Positions 11,662 through 25,174 of a stretch of 64,000 nt of DNA are shown piece after piece. Each line of letters starts with the position of its first letter. Within the stretch, counting starts at the first letter, position 1. The notes below the pieces were generated by a model. The model saw only the letters and a program-made list of their open reading frames with translations. It was not told the origin of the DNA and ran no database searches. This DNA is from Apteryx mantelli. Lineage: Eukaryota; Chordata; Aves; Apterygiformes; Apterygidae. The DNA lies in contig NC_089980.1 of the NCBI RefSeq assembly GCF_036417845.1, positions 116,337,169 through 116,401,168 on the forward strand. Direction: 5' to 3'. The position numbers and the translations under genes were made by a program.

Positions 11662-14600
11662 CTGAGCACACAGACAGGTTATTACTAATGTCTGTAAATG
11701 CAAAATGCCAGCTGAAGAAAACACGTAGCTGAATTTACAGCTTATTTTATAAGAGAAGTAAATATTCATTTATGCTTTTTGAGCTCATATATAAAAAATA
11801 ATTTTAAGGAAGATAGAGATATAGGAAAGCTCTGTGGCACTTTATCCTTTGGCAATAGTAAATGATATATTAATAACTCAGAATAACAGCCTATCTTTGC
11901 TTAAGAAATTAGAAATATTCAAGGGCATATATACAGCTAGCTAAAGTGGGCATTTATACATATATTTTTGAGAACAATCTTAAAGTCCAAAGTAAATGAC
12001 CAAAAGAAAGCTTAGTGATAAGCATTACCATTCTGAATGTTTTCTTAGCAAATGCATTAATCCTGATCTGACAAAGAACTTAACTGCAAACAGTTCAGTA
12101 GGTCTGCTGACATCAAAAACTACTGAGTTATCACCAAAAACTTCATAGTCCACCAGTTTTTCTTGACTTATCTCCTAAGCACTATCAGGCACAAATAACA
12201 AAGATAACTTTACTCCACAGATGCCATACAGGAGCATCATTAATTATCATGTTCCTGTAAGATTATCATTTTATTTTTCAGATGGTATCATAAACCTATT
12301 TATAAAGAAATTCTCTTTATATAAAGTCCTAAATTACCATTGCACAATATCCTGTTAAGATCATCATTAATGCTTTATTTATCTGAATCCATAAAGACAT
12401 TTTCTACATGCATTATGGATATACAACAAAAGCAAAAAAAAGGAAATTGGATCTAGATGTGTTCATGTAAACTGAAAGCCATTGAAATACTCTTGCCCTG
12501 AGAACCAGGTAGGCCCTTCAGGATAGAATCCTGTTCCCTCTGAAGTCAAAGGGAGTTTTCAAAGTACCTTGGATCAAATCTTCTGGTTCTGCAATCACAA
12601 ATGACTTCACTCAGTTGTGTGGATGATCCCTGGAAGAACTCTCTTTATCCTATCTGTACTAGGATTAAGGTTAATATCTTAAACTATAGCATATAGTACT
12701 CCTACCATAATGACAGTCTCCTCAGAGGATTCATGTCTTTGAGACATGTCTTGGCACCCCCAGTGGGAGCTGCAGGTCATCTACTCTGGAAAATGCATAA
12801 AGACCTAAGCACAGGAGCTGCAGCACAGTGGGACACAAGCATGTGCTCCAGGACTTTGCTCAGTCATGATCAAACAGCATGGTCTGTTGGGCTTTCCCCC
12901 TGTCATTGTGCTTGACATTTCCAGTGTGCATAAGCACTGGGGAAAGGGAGCATATTCTTTTTACTTGACTGCTTCCAAGAGTCAGCAGTCTAATCAAAAT
13001 TTCTATATGCTTGCTCTATAGCTAATGAAAACAAATAGTCAGCTCACTCATGGTGGGCAGTTTATTTTGATTGAGATGAATCTCTTTCTGGAGATGACTA
13101 TTTCTTTCTATTGACCAGAGAGCTTAAGAGGACTGGTTAGAAAAGTAACTCCTCCTAGACACTCACATTTGCCAGGATAAATACCCTACTTTGTTAGGTA
13201 GCAATGTATGTTCCTAGATCAAATTACACATCCTTCCCTATGCTGAAAAAGCAACATCTTAAAAAGCACTATAGGCTGGGTTTTCAATGGAAGACTGAGT
13301 TTCTCCTGAGTATTCCCAGATCTTTAAATAGTGTTTGTAGGCAAAGCTGGATGGAGATGCAGGTGTAGGGGTGGGACAGAAAATCTGACATCTTTCAAAC
13401 TCAAACAGCCTCATCATTTGAGGAGACCAAATTGATAATTCAAACAGGACCCAAAGGGTGGAATGAAACCATATTACAGGAAAACTAAACTGCAACATGT
13501 GATATAGAAAACATTAAACTCCAGCAAGGCACAACATTTTGTTGTTTTTAGAATAAGAGGTGACTGGATGGCATGTGAAAAAATATTTTGATAATAGGCA
13601 TTATGCTTTAATTTTGCTTTATCTAGACCAGTGAGACCTCTGCCTAACCACAGGAAGCAAGAGATAGTTTGGAAGTTTTAGGCTCCAATTCTGTGAAAAC
13701 ACACATGCTTCTCTAAGTTTAAATGCATGTATAAATTTGTAAAGCTGTGATTCTCAAACTCTATTCTATTTTCTGTTAGACAAGCAGTTTACAGCTGCAC
13801 CACAAAACTAAATTAAACAGTACTACATATACCTAATTCATCAGTCCCTTGTGGCATCCATTTGTGAAAGGGTTAAGTGGTTCAGGGCTGCATGAATAAT
13901 TCACTGGAGTTTTGTTTTTGTTTTGTCAGTCAACTAAAATAAACATTTTAATTGGTTTGGGGTTTCTGATCACCAAAACCCTCACTTTCCTCTATGGAAT
14001 TTTTGACATATGAAAAGCAACATTTTGGGTGTTAGAAAACCAACATGCAAAAACCTGAACAAAAAGGAAATGTTTCATTTGATATGAAACAAATTGCTTT
14101 AATTTGTTTTTCAGCATTTTTTAACAAACACGAAGACAAACAAGCTTGGATTCTCCTTCCCTTTGATGCTTTGTAGCTCAGGGCATAAGACAAACTCCAG
14201 ATGTAGGGTCAGAGTTCCTTCCTTGCCAAGATGAGGAATTTTGCTATAGTAGGTCTCCCTGACATCTTCTTGCTGAAGCTATTCCACACTATATTCAACT
14301 ATTTACTGGACAGAAAGAGAATGAAATATGCTGATGAACCATAGGCCAATGGCTACAGTGCTTGTCTGATAAGGAATAAATTTTGGTTTTAGTTTCCTCC
14401 ATCTAATTGTACAGCTCACAGCTGAAATGCGTAATCTGAGAAAAGGACATCCTGCCTGGCCCTATTACAGAACTGATGTTTTCTAGTGAATCTCTCACCC
14501 AACACCCCCCTACCCCCAAATAAGTGTTCGTTTGATCTTCATTGTCCTGAAGGATCAACAAGCACCCATGATTTAAAACCCAGGCAGACCAGACAAGATT

Positions 14601-14863
14601 TAGGCACTGGCAGTGCAGCATTTTGGTGTGATACACGTGAACTGTGGATGTTAGACACAGTGGTCCTGTGCTACTCATGTGTGTCACCAAGTTGAGCTAT
14701 ATGCCAAAGATTCCTCACCAGAAATTACAGAAGCAACCTAGTGCTAGGTGACTCCTGTGTCTTCCGAAGAAGCTCCAAGGTTCCCCATCCCACCTGAGCA
14801 TAAGACCCCCAGACTGAAAGGTGTGCCTGTGACTCTCACAGACATCACTGGAACTGCCTGAAG

Positions 14864-15235
14864 TTGTCAGCCTGGATCAGGTTGCTCAGGGCCTTATTCC
14901 ACTCAAGTTTTGGAAATCCCCAAGGGCAGACAAACCACAGCCTTTCAGGGCAGCCTGTTCCAGTGTTCGACCACCCTCATGCTGAGGATTTTTTTTCTTC
15001 TGTCCAGCTGGCATTTCCCTTGCTACAACCTGTGCCCGTTACCTCTTGTCCTTTCAGTGTGCACCTCTGAGAACAGCCTGGCTCCACCTTCTTGGTATTC
15101 ACTCACTAGGCAGTGGCAAACTGTAATTAGATCCCCTATTAGCGTCTTTTTCCCCAGGCGAAACAAACCTTGTTCCCTCAGTGCTAGTGTACATATGGCA
15201 ATTTTAAACAACTTGCAGAGCTAGGGCCCAGTTGC
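14864..15235 (-). mobile_element. CR1 LINE fragment, antisense to the plus strand
   Basis: The order CCTGGATCAGGTTGCTCAGGG, TGGAAATCCCCAAGGG, CAGCCTGTTCCAGTGTTCGA, CTGTCCAGCTGGCATTTCCC, ACCTCTTGTCCTTTCAGTG and TTTTTCCCCAGGCGAAACAA is the classic reverse complement of the CR1 3' region. The extreme 3' terminus is missing on the left, so the copy is truncated at both ends. The moderate divergence suggests a younger age than the 5.5-kb copy. Short open frames on both strands here are repeat-derived. Confidence 0.88.
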
Positions 15236-16254
15236 CAGGAATATTAGATCAAAGAAGCCTATAGCAGTTCTTAAAAATGGCTCTAATAGTAGTGAATACA
15301 CACATATAATTACAGGCCTACCATTTACTAAAGATCTCCCAAATCTATTTCCTTTTCAATAACTAAATCAGACTTAATAAAACATAGATGTTAGAATCTC
15401 TCATATTCATGCCACTCTACTTTACTGTAATTAAATTAAAGTATTAAAACACTTCAATTCATAATCTTTAGCACACTACTAATAGACAACCAAACCCTTG
15501 TTATTAATTTCATGCATTGGGGAATTATTCTGATGAGTGCAGATTGATTATCTCCATGAAAGAATGATGAGCGTTGGAGACTGGAGAGATTGAGATGTTT
15601 GCTTGTAAATAAATGATGATAAAATCAACCTGTTCACATAAATATATATAAATTCCATATAATTCATCTATCCCTTCACCCCCCATTAAGATAATGTTAT
15701 CTTTACTTGAAAGTCAGGAAAGAGTGACACAACCATAATTCTGCTCCCTGAAGCATACGAAACATTCAGTTTTTGTTGTGTGGTCCTGTAAGGCTTCTCC
15801 TTTGAGGACATACCAGACTTAGACCATGACTTCAGTAGAAGCAGGCTCAGGATTTAGTCTCTGGTTAGAGATTGTGCAAGTTCCTTGTTACAACATGCGC
15901 AGTTAATGCAATGGTGTTTCCCCTGCAATAAGCATATTTTAAGATTGGAAATTATAGGTATATATGTTCTATTGCTTGAGAAGTGCTACAAAATCATTCA
16001 GATGAATATGGCTTTATATCCCAGAGACAGAAGGGGAAAAATTAGATCTATTTTGAAGAAACCAAGATCATAGTCTGATGCTGTAACTCTATTTTTGACA
16101 GGTTAAGAGCTTTGTTCAGTTGTGCCACTACTGTACCAGAGATGAGAAACTGCTAAGAATCAATCTGTGTTTGATCATTTTTGTTTCCCTAGCATTCATT
16201 ACTGTTTATTTAGCTGATGTGCCTGTATTAATGTTCATTCATCTTTAGCAATTT

Positions 16255-16325
16255 TTTATTTAATTTAATTCTAATTTTAAAATTTTCATTTCATTTCATC
16301 TCATTCAATTATTTCATTTTTTCTA
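16255..16325. repeat. AT-rich low-complexity tract
   Basis: Runs of TTTAATT and ATTTCATTTCATCTCATTC-like units form a simple-sequence region with imperfect ATTTC pentamer repetition. Nothing else is seen. Confidence 0.7.
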
Positions 16326-18154
16326 TAATTGTAAATAAATTGTTCCATACACAATACAGAGAACATATGCCTGGAAAAAATCTTCAAGCTGTCATTTAGT
16401 TCATCCTCCTATCTCATACCAGAGTATGTAAACCAGATATTTGTCTAATCTCTTAACCTCCTAAATTAGTAATCTTTGGTCTGAAATATGTGCCTTTTTT
16501 TACAAAACATAAGCATAATAATAAATGTATAATGTTTAGAGTGAGACAATATTTTTGGACAGCACAGCTACCTATTAGCGGTGTTCTATAAGTATAAAAT
16601 GTATCTATTTTTCAAGATAAACTGTACAGTCTTTGGAATGGTATTGCTCAGACTATAAAATGTGCGTGTTAATATGCCAATATACATCATACATACATTG
16701 TACATGCCAAAGACGTGATTTAGAAATGTGAGAATTTCCTTTAATAGAAGTCAGTGAGAATATTTAAAAGGCAGGATTTTATAAAGCATGGCATGATTTA
16801 TAAAACAAATGAAGCACACTAGAGAGTCCTGATTGTACACCAAAACTTTTTAGCTTTTTTTAACTTCACATCAATTTTAAGATTTTAAACCTGCAGCTTT
16901 CAAGCTATTGAGATACTTGCAAACGACAAATTTCCACAGTATTAATCTTAGGGTCTGTTATCACAACAGTAGGGCAATGGGATCAAAGTGAGATTCAAAT
17001 GCGAACAAACTGAAACTCTATGTAGATTGACTTTTTACTTAAATGGAGCTAGGTCAAAAAGGAGAAAAGCTGAGCAGAACAATTCAAATACTAAGAAGGA
17101 TTCTTAGTTTCCACATTATGAGACCGTCTCTTACTGACTTTAAAAACTGTTTCAAGGAGATGAAGACATTCTCTAGTCATTTACAACACTCCAGATGTAA
17201 ATTACAACAGTTCCTGGAGGACAGAGTTGTGAAAAACATAAGGAAAATTAGGTAAGTAAGTGATAGAATAACCTGCATTTGGTCAACCACCTAAGAAAGC
17301 TTTTATGGATGATAAATTGATGAATATGCCAAAATAAATCAGTTATGAGGTGTTGTTTTTCTTTTTCCCCCAAAGTATGGAAAATTTAACTGTACATTTT
17401 CTGTTACTGTTTGCATGTGTCATTAAATCCCTTGTAGCACATTGGAAATAGCAGCCAGAGGTTTAGCAAGGAAAAGCCAGGTATCCATGAAATGAAGGGC
17501 TAAGGAGAGAGAAGGGTGATATTTTGTGCTCTCTCTCTAATGCCTTTTCTACACTAGAGCTCACTTTACCTCAATAGGTGCAGCTATGCCAGCAGAGCTC
17601 CTAACAAAGATGCAGAAGATACCAGTAAAACAACCCTTTTGCTGGTATAGCTCATACTGGGCTTAAAGACTCCGTTCTAACAAAGGGAAATTTTTTGCAA
17701 GCATCAGTGCATATCTACTGTTAGATTTTGACACGAGAGTAAAGTCTGTTTTCTGTTTGATTGCATACTGAAATATTTCTGAAAAAATGCATGGCATTCA
17801 GGAGCCCACAATGACCTCAGCTCCTCCTGCTTCTCTCTGCCAAATCTACAAGCCCTGGGCAGCGACTGACGCCTGCAGCAGCGATTCCTCTCTGGGCTGA
17901 CCTGCTCCCCTCCTTACTGCTCCCGGCATGCAGCACATCTCAGCAGAGCTCACCAGCTGCACAGTCCTGGCCCTCTTTGTCTTCCGTAGCTTTGCGATAA
18001 TCAGGAGCGTTTTTCTTATCATCACCTACACATCACTAATAGCCAAATATAATTTCCAGGGTGCAAAACTGAAACTACCCTTGAGAAACATGTATCTTTG
18101 CCTGGAGGTACTCTGCTAGTGCAAATGATCAGATGACTGGGAACAGCTACTGTC

Positions 18155-18161
18155 ATATATA

Positions 18162-18192
<31 letters not shown>
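18155..18192. repeat. (ATAC)n microsatellite
   Basis: An ATATAT lead-in is followed by about eight uninterrupted ATAC units and then ATATG. It is likely polymorphic in length. Confidence 0.95.
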
Positions 18193-21100
18193 GTTATAAT
18201 AAACATTGAGAACACAAATAACTGCCCACATAAACAATATATGAAATTTACAGAGACCCAAAAATACAATTCATGGCCACTGACCAAATAAATAAATTCT
18301 GCAAAAAGAAAGAGAGAGAGGTTATTTTTGCTGCAATGATTATTCTCTGCTTTTCAAAGACCTGATAAGTGAAGTTCTTAAAACAACATTATGGGAGAGA
18401 AGCTACAGTGAAAGAAAAAATCAATTCAGCAATCAGATGGCTTTCTGTGATCTCAAGGCTATTGTGCTAACACACAAAATGAAATTGCTTTCTAAAATGC
18501 AGTTCTATTTTAACTCTTCCTATGATTAAAACAAAATATAAATGGTAGCATAAAGATGGTCTTCTATGAGATGCAAAGCTATATTTGTTCTTGAGGTATA
18601 ATTAATATAACCTGGCTTAAAATAAATGATTCAGCACTAATAATGACAGTCCAAATGTGCAAACTTTGTTGTGAAGTGCTTTGGGAGCAGTAGCTCCTGC
18701 TGGAAAATGGGAAAATACATTCAGTTGTTTCTGGCTCAGGCATTTGCGAATATTTTTTCAGGGAACTGTCAAATGCTTAAATATGTCAAAATACATTTCA
18801 TGCTGGGGTATCATTAAATCTCATTTCTTGTGGATACACACCTTTCAACCACCATGGCTCAAATGGGGGATACAAAAATGTGTCAAAGACTCAACAGGAA
18901 AAAAGATATGCACACAGAAATCTTAAAACACTGTGAAGCTCATTCTCTCCATAAAAATAATTCTTTGATAACTTATTTTTTCCTGACGTAAGTTATGGGA
19001 TACCTTTTCAAAGATAATGCAATTTGGAAATGATTTGAGGAATATTTCTTGAAGTGAGACACATGAAATCGACAAGTGGAAATATGAGTGTCATTTTTGA
19101 CAATCATCTGAAGACAAAAATCTGATTTTGTCTGTGCTATATAGATCTACACTAAGATATTAGGGAGGTACCAAACACAGGTAACAAACTTTTTGTGGTT
19201 AGTTTAAAAAGCAAACTGCAAGGACCATTTTAGTCGTGTTTAAGTATATATAAGGGAACTGTTTTCTCTTTTTCTCTTACAGAGTAGAGTCAGTCTGCAA
19301 ATGGGGAAACATAAAATCCTCATATTTCCATTTTGTTTTCTCTCTGAAATTATTTTAGGTTAAAATGGTCTCTCTAGGTCCAAATAGTAATAAAAATGAT
19401 TGAAGTCCAATGTGTCTTCATGTCCTCTGTACAATTGTCGAAAACTATTCTCCTAATTGCTGCCTCCCTGTGGGCTAAGGGGTTTTACACTATTTCTAGA
19501 CTGCTAGAGCATAGCTACACATAGGAGGAGGGAAGGTGGTTCTGCACCTATGAATTGGTAGTCATCTAAAACCACCTTCTCCAAGTTTTACTGACATAAT
19601 ACAAAGTCAGCTTCATATGCCAGAGAGTAACTGTGTCTACAACTGAGGAAAGAGTACTGACATGAGAGTATTTCTACTGCTCATTTCATTGGATTGGAGA
19701 TTAGATTAGAGCTGTGGGAGAGGAAAGACTTGCAGAGAAAGGAGGTGGGAGAGGTCCTCACATTGCCCGAGGACTCCTCATTGGCCTCCTAGAGAAAGAG
19801 AGGAGCTGTCTGGCTATGTATTTCCCCACTTTTCTCCCTAATAATTTTACTCTTGCCAAGGAGACTATAGTCTTGCCCATTGGAACGTTGCTTCAGATCA
19901 CAATCACTGGTGTGCCCACATCAATAAAAGGCAGTCTGGGAATCTGACACTTTGGGATACTTAATGATGGCAAAGAAATGTCAATATTCAGGAGTACAAA
20001 GATTTGGGGAATCGAAAAATAGATTTATAAGATATATAAGAAGTATTAAAAAATAACCATTATGAAAGAAGGCTGGGGAACCCTAACACACTCTAAGCAA
20101 AGCACAGTATTTTATTATAGGTACTTTAACAGCCCCTAGGAGAGCACTAAATACTTCATAGTATCAATACAAAAAGAAAATTCTCAGCTCAAATCTGTCA
20201 TGATGAAAATTATTACAAAACTCCAAACTCTGGAAAGCAATGGAGTTTGGAGAAATAAAAACAGCCTTATATCCCCCACTCCACCCCAAACCCTATGTTT
20301 TAACTTGGAAAAGACTTGTGCCCAACACAGTGGAGAAATATGACTGCAAAATGAAAATGATGAAGCAAAAATGTAGACATTCTTTCTCCCCAAAAGATCA
20401 ATGCAAGAAACAGAAATTGGCCTGTTAGTCATCATGCAGGCCTGGCCCAAGACCTGAGGGTAGAACATAAACAAGAAGTCGTTGAGGGGGAAGAAGACAA
20501 TCAGGAAAAAATGTTCAGAGCTGTTGTGTGAGATTTGTGAAATGTAGGAAAAGATGTTAGTAAGAAAACTTAATATGAACTAATTTCTGATCTGAGGAAA
20601 CTGAGGTTGAGGAAATATTTCAGATCAGTGGGGACTGAAATATTTATAAAACTGAGACTGAAGAACAGGGATAATTGACCTCAGAAGGAATCACAGGGAG
20701 CTGGCTACTGAGTGCTAGGACCACTTTGATATATTACTGTCATTAGTGCTGGCTTGGATCTTGTTCCAAAATAGTCTACATTATTTTTCATTTTATCCCA
20801 TCATTCCTTTCAAGGTGTCCACATGAAGTAAGAGAATAATAATGATTCTTGACAAAATTATAGTAAGAAAATGCAGCTGAACTATCTATGACTTCACCTG
20901 TCTGTGTAACTGCAGAAGTGCTTTAACTACTATTTTTGCCTATCCTTTCCATTAGTCTAATGAACCCTTTATGTTAGGCAGAAGTGCCTGTAAAGGAAAG
21001 GAAAAAATTCCAAAAATAGTTGTTCCAAGTAGGAGGCAAATTCTTAGGATTTAGGAAGACAACCAAAAAACGTTTACACAGGACCACCTAGTACACTCTG

Positions 21101-21194
21101 GCAAAGGATCAGGCACTAGAGTCATAGAAGTTGGTGGGAAGATTGTGTCAGAGATGAAGCTACAGATCTGTAGCTATTGCACCATCTGAGCCAT

Positions 21195-21290
21195 ATTTAG
21201 CACCAGACTCTGATCCTGCACTTGACTTTATACAGATGGCTCCTTAACTACTTCCATAAAACCTCACTCTGGCAAAGTCCTGCTTGCACA
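21195..21290. repeat. Possible ancient sauropsid repeat
   Basis: CTCTGATCCTGCACTTGACTT followed by AAACCTCACTCTGGCAAAGTCCTGC resembles an old dispersed sequence built around 'GATCCTGCAAACACTTA'. It is pattern recollection only. Confidence 0.25.
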
Positions 21291-21444
21291 ATCTATTACA
21301 GGAGAGGAGTCTTCTATCTAATGGTCCTGTAGAGTGTCTTTGGTACTGCAAAATGAGTAAGGAAATACTACAGACCACAACTTCATCCTAACAGATTTCC
21401 CATTTTAACAGACATCTATAAAAAAGATACTGAAATGTTCTTAC

Positions 21445-21860
21445 TTTCTTCAGAAAGATCATTTTCTTCTGCCTCTCGTTCCATTTCTTTACACCATCCT
21501 TCCATCCTCTTAGTTTCAGTATGTAGTAACTTCATAAACCAAGATCCATCCCGTCGACAAGGAGACATTCGACCAGTTTCTACTGTCTCAATGGCTGGCT
21601 CTAGCCAGGGTTCTGGTGGTGGAAGATTTGAGGTGTCAACCGGGGTCCTATAATCTTCTCTGTAACTGAAGAGTCCCTGTGTCCGTACAGTTCTCACTGC
21701 ACTGTACTGAGTAGGAGTGCTGGGCTCTGAGTGCTGCTGGAATGATGAGCCAAACTGAAGTCCCTTGTCCTCCATGGTTATGTGTCCTGGAAAGCCCTCC
21801 AGTTCCAGGTCAGCCTGGACAGCTGCTGTTACACTGTTTGAGCGCTTAAATCGTCCATGT
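21445..21860 (-). CDS. DLGAP1: DLGAP1 large coding exon: basic/phosphosite region and start of GH1 domain
   Basis: A 416-nt exon. The first base completes the split arginine codon. It then reads HGRFKRSNSVTAAVQADLEL, continues through MEDKGLQFGSS and RTQGLFSYREDYRTP, and ends EMEREAEENDLSEE plus one base (phase 1 out). It follows CACTAAG and ends before GTAAGAAC. KRSNSV is a basic-directed serine site. The last third (GSWFMKLLHTETKRMEGWCK) begins the guanylate-kinase-associated homology domain (GH1), a helical domain conserved across DLGAP paralogues. The upstream part differs between paralogues, and here it agrees with DLGAP1. The exon also contains an in-frame ATG at MEDKG, but splicing from 23104 is in frame, so I read it as internal. 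Confidence 0.95.
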
Positions 21861-23103
21861 CTTAGTGATGAGGGAAGGAAAAAAAGAGATTAAAAAATAT
21901 AAATACATATGTGATTATACAGGGGCACAGAATAATGTTTCAGTGAATGAATTCTGGTTTTCCCCTTGAACTTTAGGCTAATTTTTTTCTCTTGTGCTTA
22001 TTTCACTAAAATAAGACAGTGAGTAACAACAGAGGGGGAAAAAACAAATGCATGGGGTTATAGTGGCATTATTGATTTGAGCAAAAATACAAAGGAAAAT
22101 CATTTAAATTATCTCTTGCAGCAAATATTGATTTGTTCTCATACTATAAAATACTGTGTATCATTGCTAACTGAAATGGAAATAACTAGCAGGACTGCAG
22201 AGTTATATCTCCTGATGGAGGACTATTAAATACATGTATAAAAAAAGTCAAATATTAAGGATCATACTCAGATGAAATACGAAAATCTTCTAAGTTAAGA
22301 CTGTTGCGAATTCTTTAATAACAGAAAAATAAAAAGAAAGATAGTAGCACCAGGTTTAAGAGGTGTTTTTCCTGCTTCATAGAATGATGATTAAGTGTTG
22401 ATTTTCTATTGTGATATGCCACTGAATAATGACATTTTAGAAAAGCTTTATGTTAAAAAGTTATATAGAGAGACAAAGATTGTTCGTGAAATCTTTTCAT
22501 ATCTAGGCTTATTGGTTCAAATTACTGCCAGTCAATGGTGGTAAAAAGCAAATAGCAGCTAGATACTGTCAGTTAGCTACTGTGAAATTAGATAATAGTT
22601 CCAGTTCAGTACTCAATGGACAGTGTCTGCCAGGGATAACTTGTAGGTTAGTACATTGGCCAGCAGTTTTATCAAAGTAGATAAGGATTGGCCAAGTGTA
22701 AAAGCTCATTCTGTGTTAGGGTGAAGGTACCCTGGCTTACATCCTGTCCTTTATATCCTCTTGCAAGAACTATAGAAGCCTGTCAGCGCAAGGGGTCCTA
22801 TAGAAGGAACCATATTCCAATATCTTTCTCCTTGCATTTGTTCTATAAATAATGAAAGGATATTATTAATCCAATTAAAACTTTCACTTTCTTCCCTCCA
22901 ATTAAAGCCTGGAAATCTGACTAAATATTAAGGGACCACTAAATAATCTCTGCAAATTTTACCAAATCACCAGCACACATATAACAAATTTGACTTTGTG
23001 AATGATTTGGAAGCAGCACTTGCAAGATGTTTGGTATTAATTCTTTCTATAAACATGCTTTGTTTTATGAAAGACTACAGATTTTTGTATGTGCTTGAAT
23101 TAC
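21861..23103 (-). other. DLGAP1: DLGAP1 intron of 1.2 kb
   Basis: The shortest intron in the window, with a weak donor (GTAATT) and acceptor CACTAAG. It is unique AT-rich sequence; I see no repeat or exon in it. Confidence 0.85.
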
Positions 23104-23189
23104 CGTTTTTCGTCTTCCACTTGCACTCCAACAGAGTGGTACTCCCGTAGACCTCTGCTCTCAGTATCTGAATCAGTTGCTGTTTCCAC
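23104..23189 (-). CDS. DLGAP1: DLGAP1 short coding exon with second LC8 motif
   Basis: An 86-nt exon, phase 0 in and phase 2 out, reading VETATDSDTESRGLREYHSV then GVQVEDEK plus two bases of an arginine codon. It is acidic at the start. SVGVQVED has the G-[IV]-Q-V-[DE] form of an LC8 (DYNLL) dynein-light-chain ligand, matching the known GKAP-LC8 interaction. It is preceded by ATTAG. The donor ACG|GTAATT is weak by consensus. It joins in frame both to the exon ending SIGIQ (33891) and to the next exon (21860, which supplies the last base of the arginine codon). It is too short to stand out as an open reading frame and was found from the flanking exon phases and family knowledge. Confidence 0.92.
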
Positions 23190-25143
23190 CTAATTCAACA
23201 GAAAAGATATATCTGCAGAGTGAGCACTGACAACTCAGCATTATTTCTACCTGCACATATTTAAATTAATTATATATTTCCTCTCTTACTGCTAAGAAAC
23301 ACCTAACGCAGTAAAAAAAGTAAGTATTCAGCCTGGTATCAATGTTTTGGTGCTGTGTTTTATAAAGCTTTGCACAACTACTTCTGTTCTGCTATGTAAT
23401 TTCCTATTTCAACTCTAAGCAGATGCAATTACTCAGTTCAGTGGAAGCAGGAAGTAAGCTTGGCTTGGAAAGCTCTATTCTTAGAACTAGGAATCCACAG
23501 GATAGCCCCTTTTATATTATTATAAAACATTCTCATTATAGTCCATGATTTACAAAATAAAATAAAAACTCAAGTAGCCCCATAAACTTGCAAGTGATAA
23601 AAAGAAATGTTGCAATGAAATTTTATCGACAACTGCACTGACAAATATAGAACCATTTAAATGACGTGAAGAATACAGCAGAATGCCTATCTCACCTTTT
23701 TAAATAACACAGTCCTGAAAATGCTATATCAAGCAAGTAATTTATGCATTTTTATAGTATTCCCATCTGAAATACACTTGCCAAAATACATTCACGGTGG
23801 GGTTTTCTTCATAATTGAGGCCACATCTCTACCACAAGTTTCTGTAGGATTTTATATAACATTCCCCACCACCACACTGCCCCCAGGTCTTTGACACAGA
23901 TGTAATGAATGTTGCAAAGTATGTAAGTTATGTTGAATCAAAGGAGAGTTAGGAAAAAAAGAGTGGAATAGACCTTCCTTTTGAATGATAATTTCACTGT
24001 TAAATAAAAAAATGTATTATCAGCAACCAGTTTCTCAAGATGCATAGTCCATGGGTGCATTCAAAGAGTATATCTTATGATGAAGACGAGACAACTCTTC
24101 CCCTTGCAGCAGTCACAGGCAGCACACTTGTACGCTGCTCTTTGTCCTGGCCCAAAAACCTTCACAGCTCTCTCCCAGCTGCACGGTCCCAATCCCATCA
24201 GTTTCTGGAAGGATGCAGAGACAAAGGGGCAGCGGGGTGGGAAGTGAATGTACATGTGGACTGCATTTTTTGAAGAAGCCAGTTACTGGTAACTTCTTTC
24301 AGTCTTCAAGCAGTAGTTCCATGTATATTCACACTGAAGGGAATCAAAACCGGTAATCAGAATACATTCATATTTATCTGGTTGTGGGTCTTGGAGATCT
24401 TAACGAAAAGCTACTGCAGGACCCCTTTAGTAAGTGTTACAGCAGCCCTTGAACTGTATGGTGTAGTGTCAGGCACAGGTTTGCAAAGAGCTCCAGATAT
24501 CAGCATGGAAACTGTCAGGGAAAGACACATTTCCTGGCAACTCCATTTATTCTGCATGAGCTACAGACGAAAGCATGCCCTGTCATCTGTTCCCACCTTG
24601 GTAGTTGCATGGAAGCCTGCTATATTTGCTTGAACAGGCTGTGCATTTCGAGAACTGTTTCCTCTAAGGTATCAGACTCAGAAACAGTCTCAAAGATTTG
24701 TTGTTGTCAGTATAAAAAGAAAGCTCTCTTTCGACGTTAGCAGTGAAAAACAGCCTCAGCCATTGAGGTAGGGAGCTTGGGGGGAAAAAAAAGACAGGCA
24801 AGTTGGTTTCCCTAGTTAAGGTGGATCTCAGCTACAACGTGGGTGAGAAGCTTAAGCTGAGCCTGGAAGGTCACTCTCTCCCTAAAAAATATTGCTGTAA
24901 GTAGAGCAGCAATAAGGGTCAGTCTCTTAGCACAAGAAATAGCTATTGGGAAAGATACTCTTATTTATAGCATGCAAGTTACCAAGGGCCCAAAAGAGTC
25001 TTGAATAATAGGTTCAAATCTAAGTGAGGGACTAGGCACTCAGCTAGCCCTTTCAGGGACTTCAGAAAAGCTGGGTAGGAAATTTCTTCTTCATTAGAGA
25101 CTGACAGGCAGAAATAAAGATGAATTCAACTGGGCCAAGAGCC

Positions 25144-25174
25144 CACATATGCACATGCGCATATGCACGCACAC
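25144..25174. repeat. Alternating purine-pyrimidine tract with Z-DNA potential
   Basis: Thirty-one bases alternate strictly between pyrimidine and purine (CACATATGCACATGCGCATA, then TGCACGCACAC). An internal inverted repeat, CATATGC/GCATATG, flanks a 6-base spacer. Confidence 0.8.

Larger units (their letters stand above)
11662..21444 (-). other. DLGAP1: DLGAP1 intron of 9.8 kb
   Basis: The donor is GTAAGA after 21445 and the acceptor is CTCAG before 11661. It holds a clear CR1 fragment at 14864-15235, a possible old repeat near 12490-12580 and another near 21195-21290, a TACA microsatellite at 18155-18192, an AT-rich low-complexity run at 16255-16325, and a moderately GC-rich patch at 17810-17960. 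No further coding exon was recognised. Confidence 0.8.

Noticed and set aside
14864-15224. ORFs of 62 to 104 codons on both strands
   Set aside because: They are contained in the CR1 fragment and are not host genes; neither retains a reverse-transcriptase motif.
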